NCBI RefSeq assembly: GCF_009498295.1
Contig: NZ_CP040813.1
Coordinates: forward strand, 1,743,001 to 1,807,000
Length of the DNA stretch: 64,000 nt
Direction: 5' to 3'
DNA from: Oceanihabitans sp. IOP_32
Lineage (GTDB): Bacteria > Bacteroidota > Bacteroidia > Flavobacteriales > Flavobacteriaceae
Both the position numbers and the translations under genes were made by a program. Each line of letters starts with the position of its first letter. Within the stretch, counting starts at the first letter, position 1. The notes under the pieces were generated by a model. That model ran no database searches and was not told where the DNA came from. It worked only from the letters and a program-made list of their open reading frames with translations. Shown one piece after another: positions 25,778 through 32,557 of the stretch.

Positions 25778-26230
25778 TTATTGCCACCAGTTTTTATATT
25801 CAGTCGTTTTCTTTTGGGTTAATTTCAAAAATTGATAGTTGAATAAAACTCCCAAAGCTCCGAACACATAAAAATACCATTGAGGTCTCACTAATTCTGG
25901 AAATATTTCAGGCCATTGCCAAGTCGCACCAAAAATAATTCGGTAATCCCAAGCAATTGACGTACACGCAAAATAGTAAAAAACAAGATAGAATATTATA
26001 ATACCTATCCTGTATAGATACTTGCGAAATAATTTAGGTGAAAGCCATAGAAATAAAAAAGTTAAAATAATAGATAGAACACTAAAAATTAAAATTCCAT
26101 CACGATAAATTCCAAAGAAATCATTAGTTTCAACATCTAATATTCTAAATGCTTTTTCAAAGGAAAATATCGGTAAAAAGTAAGTTCCCCAAAACAAAAC
26201 TCCTATGAAAAGTTTATAGAGTAATTTCAT
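25778..26230 (-). CDS. Cassette III: membrane protein of unknown function
   Basis: 150 residues from ATG at 26228-26230, which overlaps the stop of the upstream gene as ATGA and so indicates translational coupling. Four hydrophobic helices (LLYKLFIGVLFWGTYFLPIF, ILIFSVLSIILTFLFLWL, IGIIIFYLVFYYFA, YFYVFGALGVLFNY). Not recognised. Its last codons (TGG-CAA) form the left cassette end TTGCCACC on the + strand, and its TAA is supplied by the DNA next to the IS element. Confidence 0.65.
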   Translation of the reverse strand: MKLLYKLFIGVLFWGTYFLPIFSFEKAFRILDVETNDFFGIYRDGILIFSVLSIILTFLFLWLSPKLFRKYLYRIGIIIFYLVFYYFACTSIAWDYRIIFGATWQWPEIFPELVRPQWYFYVFGALGVLFNYQFLKLTQKKTTEYKNWWQ

Positions 26231-26553
26231 TTCATATATGTTTTTTCCCAACTACAACATTCTTTTGTCAGTTGATAAGTTAAACGTTCTAATCTAAAAT
26301 AGGCTTTCATACCGCCAACTCTTTCGTGAAAATCAAAACTACCATACTTATTAGGACGCATTCTAATAAAAATATCTTTCCAATTCGTTTGATTATAATC
26401 GTGTTGTTGATATTCAAATACTTGAAATCTGAACATACAATATGGCATTTCTCTGTACCAACCTATATGGATTGGAACGAACCATATAATAGCTAAAGCA
26501 AGAATTAAAATTGAAGATAGTAATCTTTTAATATTTTTTCTTACTCTATTCAT
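26227..26553 (-). CDS. Cassette III: membrane-anchored hypothetical protein
   Basis: 108 residues. One N-terminal hydrophobic helix (LLSSILILALAIIWFVPIHI) followed by a polar domain with several aromatic residues and C-terminal CCSW. Not recognised. It is the first gene of cassette III: its ATG lies 14 bp from the cassette end at site c. It is coupled to the next gene by an ATGA overlap. Confidence 0.65.
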   Translation of the reverse strand: MNRVRKNIKRLLSSILILALAIIWFVPIHIGWYREMPYCMFRFQVFEYQQHDYNQTNWKDIFIRMRPNKYGSFDFHERVGGMKAYFRLERLTYQLTKECCSWEKTYMK

Positions 26554-26566
26554 TTGTTCAAATTGG

Positions 26567-26698
26567 TGGCAACGGTCTAGTATAAGAATAGTAGCGGATT
26601 TGTAGCACTACGTTTCGGATTAAACACAGACCTTAAATATAAAAAAAACGGTTTCGATTAAGCACCGAAACCGCTATTATTTTTATACATTGTTGGCG
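26567..26698. repeat. Full attC-like recombination site c (132 bp)
   Basis: Left arm: CAAC 26570-26573, six bases (GGTCTA), GTATAA, G, AATA, G, TAGCGG. Right arm: CCGCTA, T, TATT, T, TTATAC, three bases (ATT), GTTG 26692-26695. Both G residues face T. An internal 8-bp hairpin CGGTTTCG / CGAAACCG is at 26649-26673. Compared with site b, GTATAT/ATATAC has become GTATAA/TTATAC, a compensated change. Confidence 0.85.
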
Positions 26699-26705
26699 GT
26701 AGTTT

Positions 26706-27221
26706 TTATTCCGCACTTTGAATTGGTGTACAAATCTCAATTATAAATCCGTTCAAATCACGCAGGTAACCAACTTTTTGTCTCCAAGGTTTTGTTACCG
26801 TTTCTTCCAATAGTTCAGCTCCGCTTTTAATTGCACTTTCCATTACTTTCTCAACTTCTGAGGTCGTAAATGCTAATTCGATTCCAAATGGTTTTTCACT
26901 TAATTTACTCTCTGAAAATCCTTTTTTAAAGTTAGAATTACCAAGTTCAATATTCGCAAATGCGATTGTAGTAGTTCCCGAAATTAGTTCTCCGTAATCG
27001 TTTTCCGGTGTCAAGAATTTTTGCTCAAATCCAAATGCTTTTTTGTAAAACTCTATTGTTTTTGGTACGTCTGGAACGTAGAGAATTGTGTATGCGTACT
27101 GAATGTCCATTTCTAATGTTTTAGATTGTTGATGTTTAACAATACTTTTTTCTGTGCTGTTATCTTTGTTTTTGCAAGAAATTAGTAAGACTAAACTAAT
27201 TGATAATAGCCAAAATTTCAT
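26706..27221 (-). CDS. Cassette IV: VOC-superfamily lipoprotein (glyoxalase/bleomycin-resistance fold)
   Basis: 171 residues. A lipoprotein signal (MKFWLLSISLVLLISCKNKD, lipobox LISC) precedes a VOC domain from about residue 40: YAYTILYVPDVPKTIEFYKK, GFEQKF, and C-terminal KVGYLRDLNGFIIEI with the usual metal-ligand Glu. VOC proteins bind or modify small molecules; an envelope-anchored VOC protein is less usual. The stop codon lies 8 bp before site c. It shares its cassette with an AraC regulator. Confidence 0.8.
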   Translation of the reverse strand: MKFWLLSISLVLLISCKNKDNSTEKSIVKHQQSKTLEMDIQYAYTILYVPDVPKTIEFYKKAFGFEQKFLTPENDYGELISGTTTIAFANIELGNSNFKKGFSESKLSEKPFGIELAFTTSEVEKVMESAIKSGAELLEETVTKPWRQKVGYLRDLNGFIIEICTPIQSAE

Positions 27222-27282
27222 ATCGTTGATTTTCTCACAAAGTTACTCGACCAACAAAACAATGCTTTGTAAAAAAACGACA

Positions 27283-28008
27283 TTATCTAAAAAAGCTGGG
27301 ATTTTCCCCTGAAATACGTTTAAATTCATAGGTCATATGGGAATGGTCAAAAAATCCCATATCGAAGGCTATTTCCAAAAGGCTTGTTTTGGTGAAAGTT
27401 GCTATTGAATTCTTTGTATTGTTGAAACGTACAATGTTTGAAAATTCCTTGACTGTCACACCAATATAACTTTTGAAACGCCTTTCCAATTGCCTTAAAC
27501 TTATATGATGCAATTTTGCTAAATCTCCAACATTTACAATTCCCTGTAAAGTCCTTATTTTTTCTGCAACTGTTAAAATGATTTGGTCTTGACTTTCAAC
27601 GTCTTGTTTAAATGATGTTGCTACAAAGTTTTCGAGAAAGGATATCTTATCCGTTAGCTTTTCTATGTCAGTTAGTTGGTTTAATACTTTCAGGTTTTGC
27701 GTTGGAAATATTTCTGCTAATTCAAGGCGTAAGTTTTTAGTTTGGTAAAGAGGTATTTTAGATAGAAAACCAAACTTTTCGGATTTAAAACGAACTCCAA
27801 TTAAATCCGATTCGGTCGCTAATTCTCGATATTGGTAATTTGTCATAATTCCCGAGAGAAATCCCTTATTTTGGTTAAGGTCAAAAATCAAATCCACACA
27901 AGTATCAGGAAGTACCTTGAAATTCTCACTTGATTTATTATTCGAGAAAGCCCAAAATGAGTCGATTAAATTATCAATTCCTTTTGATGGTTTTATTTCT
28001 TGGTACAT
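27283..28008 (-). CDS. Cassette IV: AraC-family transcriptional regulator
   Basis: 241 residues. N-terminal ligand domain (DUF6597-like, YQEIKPSKGIDNLIDSFWAF ... LPDTCVDLIFDL) and C-terminal AraC HTH (VGDLAKLHHISLRQLERRFKS ... LLEIAFDMGFFDHSHMTYEFKR). The start ATG is 17 bp from the right end of the cassette, next to site d, so a promoter must lie within the site. It probably controls the VOC lipoprotein gene 61 bp downstream. A two-gene cassette with its own regulator is unusual for integron cassettes. Confidence 0.85.
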   Translation of the reverse strand: MYQEIKPSKGIDNLIDSFWAFSNNKSSENFKVLPDTCVDLIFDLNQNKGFLSGIMTNYQYRELATESDLIGVRFKSEKFGFLSKIPLYQTKNLRLELAEIFPTQNLKVLNQLTDIEKLTDKISFLENFVATSFKQDVESQDQIILTVAEKIRTLQGIVNVGDLAKLHHISLRQLERRFKSYIGVTVKEFSNIVRFNNTKNSIATFTKTSLLEIAFDMGFFDHSHMTYEFKRISGENPSFFR

Positions 28009-28024
28009 TGTTTTTTTAAATTAC

Positions 28025-28221
28025 CGCCAACGGTCTTGTGTATGAAACGTAGCGTATAAATAGACGCTAACTTTTCGGATTTAGCACGAGCCGAATTTTT
28101 TATTTTTATGTTTAATTTTCTTTTATAAATATAACCAAATAAAAAATTTGGCGTACTTTGTAAATATACAAAAACCTCTCGGAAAGCTTATAATAGCTAT
28201 GTTTTATACACGTTGTTGTAA
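28025..28221. repeat. Full attC-like recombination site d (197 bp)
   Basis: Left arm: CAAC 28028-28031, six bases (GGTCTT), GTGTAT, G, AAAC, G, TAGC. Right arm: GCTA, T, GTTT, T, ATACAC, three bases (GTT), GTTG 28215-28218. Both G residues again face T. It is 65 bp longer than the other sites because of extra apical AT-rich sequence, as attC sites of Vibrio-type arrays also vary in their tops. Confidence 0.85.
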
Positions 28222-28363
28222 GTAGTGCTTTTTACGTTCAGCTTGGTTTTCCGATGTTTGTTATTTAGTTCAAATGTGAGCGTTGGCAAGACATACTCTT
28301 TTGCAATTTTTGGTGTAGTGTTGGCTTTAGCGAATTGCAAATGTGTATGGCTTTAAGCGTTGG

Positions 28364-29671
28364 CTATTCCGCAATATCAATTATTTCATTCTGTTTATAT
28401 AAATTTGGTAAAAAACCAGACTTTATTCTAAACTGACTTCGTTTCTTAATTTTAGGTTTGGTAGAAATATTTTCCAATTTAATTCCTGGGTCGTAATAAA
28501 TATTCCCAAGAGCCATTTGCGAAAGAAATAGTTGGAAATCAGTTCCTGTTCCTAAAATTATTTCATTTCCATATCTGTACTTTCTTTCAGGTTTAATTTC
28601 TGATAATGAAGGTACATAACAAGCTTGATTATGTTTTCTGTTCCAATGTGTTAGCATTGAGGAAAAACTCCAAGAAGCTGTTTCATTCTCTTTTTCGTCC
28701 AGTAATGCAATTCTACCATTCGTATTGCGTATTTTTCCGCTTTCAACGTCAAATCCGATTAATTGCATTGTTAAATCTGTTAGATGATTTTTTTCTCCAA
28801 CTTTGTGAACTCCACCAAAATTCAATCTATCTGGTCTTCCTCTTTTGTCTTCGTAACCATAAGTTCTGACAAAATATTCTGTTCCTTCGGTTTTGTATAA
28901 TCCGTCCGTTGGTTCAGGTGTCATTAGAGTTATTGCTTTGGATTTGGTTCTATTGAAATTAGCAACTCCGAACTGTTTGACTTCCCAACCCATAAAATCA
29001 GGTTCGGAATATCCATTTGGCGTAACTCCTAATTCTGCTTCCAAAGTATAACCTCCACAATTTGGTGCTCGACAATCCATTATGTTTCCATTGCTGTCTA
29101 ACCTTTTTGAGTTAATCCAACCTAATTCGTGAATACGTTTTAATTCGCTCAATAAAACTGCTCGATTGTTTTTAGCTTTCGGTAAATCTATAACAGAGAA
29201 AACTCCGTGAACAGAATCAAATTCAGTTTGATTAAATTCATTTGTGATTTCTGAATCAGGCGAAGTTACATAGCCTAAAATTGTTCCGTTTTGTGCAACA
29301 GAAAAGAAAAGTAGACGACCAGCTAATCTTTGTGTCATTAATTCCGAAGGTGCTTTTTGACACCTTGCAAGAAATCCAGAAAATCTAACTTCAGGATATT
29401 TTGGATAGAGGATAAGCTGTGCTTTTGGTGCTGGAAAAACTGAACCTTCGTCATCAATCCAAGAAAAGTTGATTTTAGCTTTAAATCTTTCTTTATTCCA
29501 ATCTCCAGCTTCTTCGGTAACTATTTCCGAAAGTGGTAATATGTTTAAAATTTCGAAACTGCCACCAAAATAAACTTGATTTTTAGAGTTGTCATTTGGT
29601 GCGAGAGTTTTTACATAAATCTTCTTACATCCATTATTTATGAACAGCGATTTTAGATTGGTTAGATTCAT
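28364..29671 (-). CDS. Cassette V: MvaI/BcnI-type restriction endonuclease
   Basis: 435 residues. The C-terminal nuclease portion has GGYTLEAELGVTPNGYSEPD then FMGWEVKQFG: a PD-ExK-like pattern (Glu, Asp, E-x-K) typical of the MvaI/BcnI family, near residue 205-235. Enzymes of this family cut CCWGG or CCSGG. The gene overlaps the methyltransferase gene by 38 bp, giving a coupled restriction-modification pair. About 140 bp without a gene lie between its stop and site d. The family assignment rests on motif memory and needs a profile search. Confidence 0.75.
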   Translation of the reverse strand: MNLTNLKSLFINNGCKKIYVKTLAPNDNSKNQVYFGGSFEILNILPLSEIVTEEAGDWNKERFKAKINFSWIDDEGSVFPAPKAQLILYPKYPEVRFSGFLARCQKAPSELMTQRLAGRLLFFSVAQNGTILGYVTSPDSEITNEFNQTEFDSVHGVFSVIDLPKAKNNRAVLLSELKRIHELGWINSKRLDSNGNIMDCRAPNCGGYTLEAELGVTPNGYSEPDFMGWEVKQFGVANFNRTKSKAITLMTPEPTDGLYKTEGTEYFVRTYGYEDKRGRPDRLNFGGVHKVGEKNHLTDLTMQLIGFDVESGKIRNTNGRIALLDEKENETASWSFSSMLTHWNRKHNQACYVPSLSEIKPERKYRYGNEIILGTGTDFQLFLSQMALGNIYYDPGIKLENISTKPKIKKRSQFRIKSGFLPNLYKQNEIIDIAE

Positions 29672-30917
29672 TAATTTTTGAAAGTTCTTTTACAATATTT
29701 TTTGCAACTGCTTGTATTAAAGGTGTTACAACAGAATTGCCAAATTGTTTATATGCTTGATTATTTGAGACAGGAATTATAAATTTATCTGGAAATCCTT
29801 GAAGTCTCGCACATTCTCTTGGTGTTAATCTTCTTGGGTTTTTTCCTTTTTGTGGAATTAAAACCTCTGAACCATCTTTATAATATCTTGCACTAATTGT
29901 TCTTGAAATACCATTTAAGTCAGTCAATCCAAAACCAAAACCATTTCCTTTAGCTTTATGTTTTCGTGCGTGTTCTTGTAGATAATTCCAGAGTTTATCA
30001 GACAAAGTATATTTGTCGTCAACTTTAGGTTCAAGAATATCTTTGAAAACAAAGTTTGATTCTTGTGGGTCTGGAAACTCAAACGTTTCTTTACTTTTAA
30101 AAACTGTCTTTTTGAATCCTACAATTATAATTCGTTCACGATTTTGAGGAACATAGTGTTTGCCATTTAGAATCTTGAAATGAACGTTGTAGCCTAATTT
30201 TTCTAAAGTACTAATTATGACTTTAAATGTTTTCTTTTTGTCGTGAGACACGAGATTTTTTACATTTTCAAGCATAAAAGCCTTTGGCTTTTTATGTTTT
30301 ATTATTCTTGCGATGTCAAAAAATAAAGTTCCTTGAGTTTCATCCAAAAAACCGTGTTTTCTTCCCAACGAGTTTTTCTTCGAAACTCCTGCGATTGAAA
30401 ATGGTTGACAAGGAAAACCACCTAACAGAATATCGTGGTCAGGAATATCCTTTTCTGAAATTTGAGTTATGTCTCCAAAAGGTACTTCTCCAAAATTAGC
30501 TTCGTAGGTTTTTTTTGCATAAGTGTCCCATTCACTTGTGAATACACACTTTCCGCCATTATTTTGATAAGCCAATCTTATTCCTCCAATTCCAGCAAAA
30601 AGGTCAATAAACTTGAATGTTGGGTTTTCTGTTGGTGGAAATGGAATATCCCATTTTATCGGTAAATAATATTGAAAGTTTGGTTCTTCTGCTATATTCA
30701 GTTCCTCGTGCAGTTCGTTCAAATATTCAGTTGCAGATGGTCTAAAATATTTAGAAACACCATTTTTGTGATTTTGAAAATAGTGTGTCAAATGTGCCAA
30801 GTCGTTAGTAGTTTTCTTATCTACAACGATTTGAAGTTTCTCTTTTATGTCTGAATATTTTTTGCCCATAACTAATCTGTAAAGTAACGAAAATTTAGGA
30901 TAAATTCCATTTTTCAT
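29634..30917 (-). CDS. Cassette V: DNA cytosine-C5 methyltransferase (Dcm type)
   Basis: 427 residues from the first ATG; an ATG at residue 17 (MGKKYSDIKEKLQIVVDK, start 30869) is an equally good start. Motif I: FKFIDLFAGIGGIRLAY near residue 100; motif IV: GGFPCQPFSIAG with catalytic Cys near residue 168; motif VI: MLENVKNL; motif VIII: QNRERIIIVGF; motifs IX-X: RRLTPRECARLQGFPDKF and QFGNSVV. It would protect the site cut by the overlapping endonuclease, predicted CCWGG-like. About 150 bp between the start and site e are non-coding, more than in other cassettes, leaving room for a promoter inside the cassette. Confidence 0.92.
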   Translation of the reverse strand: MKNGIYPKFSLLYRLVMGKKYSDIKEKLQIVVDKKTTNDLAHLTHYFQNHKNGVSKYFRPSATEYLNELHEELNIAEEPNFQYYLPIKWDIPFPPTENPTFKFIDLFAGIGGIRLAYQNNGGKCVFTSEWDTYAKKTYEANFGEVPFGDITQISEKDIPDHDILLGGFPCQPFSIAGVSKKNSLGRKHGFLDETQGTLFFDIARIIKHKKPKAFMLENVKNLVSHDKKKTFKVIISTLEKLGYNVHFKILNGKHYVPQNRERIIIVGFKKTVFKSKETFEFPDPQESNFVFKDILEPKVDDKYTLSDKLWNYLQEHARKHKAKGNGFGFGLTDLNGISRTISARYYKDGSEVLIPQKGKNPRRLTPRECARLQGFPDKFIIPVSNNQAYKQFGNSVVTPLIQAVAKNIVKELSKINESNQSKIAVHK

Positions 30918-31072
30918 TTTTCAATTTTTTAACAATCTTATGAACGTGTGTAAGCATTGGAAAAAGGCAAGCTCTTTTTATTTTTTGAGGCACGAAAAAA
31001 ATGAAATGTGCTTGACTATGCGGTTGGCTTTTTTAGTTCAAATGTTCAATTTCAGCTCGATTTCCGCATTAC

Positions 31073-31204
31073 TTACAACGTTGTTGTATAAGATTAGTTG
31101 CGTGTTTTAAGCAATAAAGTTAGCAAATAAATCACAGATAGAAAGTCCGCTAGGACTTTCGTAAATAGGCTAAAACCAGCAATTAATTTTATACGGTGTT
31201 GGCG
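31073..31204. repeat. Full attC-like recombination site e (132 bp)
   Basis: Left arm: CAAC 31076-31079, six bases (GTTGTT), GTATAA, G, ATTA, G, TTGC. Right arm: GCAA, T, TAAT, T, TTATAC, three bases (GGT), GTTG 31198-31201. Internal 8-bp hairpin GAAAGTCC / GGACTTTC at 31141-31160 with loop GCTA. Site e is a relative of site a; three stem blocks differ and each difference is matched on the other arm. Confidence 0.85.
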
Positions 31205-31208
31205 TTAG

Positions 31209-32117
31209 TTATTTCCAATCAACATTTAAATTTGTTAATTCTATTGTTCCATATTCATAAGAACCACCATCATCAGCTTTAAACCCTACTTTTATAGTTG
31301 AAAAACTCATTTTTGATTTGTCTGACAAGACTTGTTTAAATATTATTTTACCTTTTACTGGTACATTTGTTGGTATTTTATTACAAGCAAAGTTTCCAAA
31401 TCCACTTGTTTTATTAATAGCTCCGACTTCAACTCCTTTTGCTAAGTACTCATTACCCTCAAAGTCATATAATTTAGCATCATTTTTCCCATAATTAAAA
31501 CATACTTTTTGATGAACAATTTTGTGTTTTAAAAGTAATTCAATTTCAACTGTTTGATTATTTTTATTTCCAATAACTGATAATAGTTTTATTTCAAAAT
31601 TAGGGGAAAAACTTTTCACATAAGTATCTTGTTCTTTAGTTTCAATTTCTACAGATGAAATGTAGTTTGGATTTTTTGAATTTAATTCGCCAAGACTTAA
31701 AGCAATATTAATCGGAATTGCTAAATATATTTCGGTCGTGTATGGAACTATTGCGTATTGCGTAACTATGCCATCTTTCGATTTTAAAATTTTGAAAAAC
31801 TTGATTCTTGCGTCTTGCTTATTTCTTAATTCTTTAGGGCTTAAATTAAATTCTGTAGATTTTATGTTCTCACCTGCTAATGTTCCTGTAACATCACTTA
31901 CATTATCTAAGAATGTTTTTCTTTTAAATGAAGTTATCGCAGCATATTTATCTCCTTTCATAGGTTGTCCAAAAGTAATAATATCTCCAACTTTGTAAGT
32001 CACACTATCTATAGCTGTAAAATCTGCTTTGCTTCTTTTTCCAGGAAATTGGGCGTTTACTAAATTGATGCTCAATAAAAAAATCAAGATTAAAGTAATA
32101 GAGTATTTTGTTTTCAT
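31209..32117 (-). CDS. Cassette VI: secreted protein of unknown function
   Basis: 302 residues with a signal peptide (MKTKYSITLILIFLLSINLVNAQ). The rest is beta-rich and soluble, with YKVGDIITFGQPMKGDKYAA early on and FKADDGGSYEYGTIELTNLN near the end; similar 'secreted hypothetical' proteins are frequent in Bacteroidota. Not recognised. The stop codon is only 5 bp from site e and the start is about 65 bp from the other end of the cassette. Confidence 0.72.
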   Translation of the reverse strand: MKTKYSITLILIFLLSINLVNAQFPGKRSKADFTAIDSVTYKVGDIITFGQPMKGDKYAAITSFKRKTFLDNVSDVTGTLAGENIKSTEFNLSPKELRNKQDARIKFFKILKSKDGIVTQYAIVPYTTEIYLAIPINIALSLGELNSKNPNYISSVEIETKEQDTYVKSFSPNFEIKLLSVIGNKNNQTVEIELLLKHKIVHQKVCFNYGKNDAKLYDFEGNEYLAKGVEVGAINKTSGFGNFACNKIPTNVPVKGKIIFKQVLSDKSKMSFSTIKVGFKADDGGSYEYGTIELTNLNVDWK

Positions 32118-32182
32118 TTTATATTTTTTAATACGTTAAGGTTTTCTTAATTCAAATTTCGTGCCGTTCTCATTTTAATTAA

Positions 32183-32214
32183 CGCCAACTCTACAGGTAT
32201 AACCGTAGTTGCGT
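32183..32214. repeat. Minimal recombination site g (32 bp hairpin)
   Basis: CGCCAAC (32183-32189) and GTTGCGT (32208-32214) flank a short hairpin: CAAC, two extra bases, TAC, one extra base, GG, loop of five, CC, GTA, GTTG. The left core CGCCAAC with the bases before it is complementary to the start of cassette VI at 31198 at 13 of 14 positions. It is the smallest site in the array and the second closest to the integrase. Confidence 0.6.
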
Positions 32215-32236
32215 GAAATTAAAAACAAAATTAGAT

Positions 32237-32470
32237 ATGAACACAGACAAAATAGTAGATAACAAAGTAACAATAATGACTGATTTAAGCGGTAAAAAAT
32301 CAAAAGTATTACTGCTTAAAAACGAAACTGAAATAGAAGCCTTTAAAGAGCAATTACGGTTATACAGTGTTGTTGTGCCGAAGGGTACGTTGTGCGATGT
32401 ATGCGGTAGTGAAAATACAATTACTGTATCTCATAAAGGCGAGAATTGCGGTTGGTGTAACCCACTTTAA
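32237..32470 (+). CDS. Cassette VII: small protein with two CxxC motifs
   Basis: 77 residues from ATG at 32237 (a GTG at 32213 would add eight residues but overlaps site g). LCDVCGSENTITVSHKGEN and CGWC give a C-x2-C ... C-x2-C zinc-ribbon-like end. It is the only cassette gene on the + strand, reading toward the integrase. Not recognised further. Confidence 0.6.
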   Translation: MNTDKIVDNKVTIMTDLSGKKSKVLLLKNETEIEAFKEQLRLYSVVVPKGTLCDVCGSENTITVSHKGENCGWCNPL

Positions 32471-32480
32471 GCACAATGCA

Positions 32481-32557
32481 CTACAACTAGTTATATAACA
32501 ACGAAAATAAACTTTAAAACCTTAAATTCACAGGATAACACAACTTTTTAGTTGTCT
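32481..32557. repeat. Candidate integrase-proximal site h
   Basis: CTACAAC at 32481-32487 pairs with GTTGTCT-side sequence TAGTTGT at 32549-32555, ending next to the integrase stop codon. It also holds the palindrome GTTATATAAC (32490-32499) and the hairpin ACAAC-TTTTTA-GTTGT. It could be the attI-like acceptor or a worn cassette site; the G/T pattern of the full sites is not kept. Confidence 0.35.

Noticed and set aside
22467..31204. Sites as MITEs or IS remnants
   Set aside because: Flanking bases are complementary across each cassette, not duplicated across each site, which fits site-specific cassette insertion rather than transposition.
22467..32214. Sites as a CRISPR array
   Set aside because: Distances between sites are 0.5-3 kb and contain genes; no short regular repeats or spacers, no cas genes.
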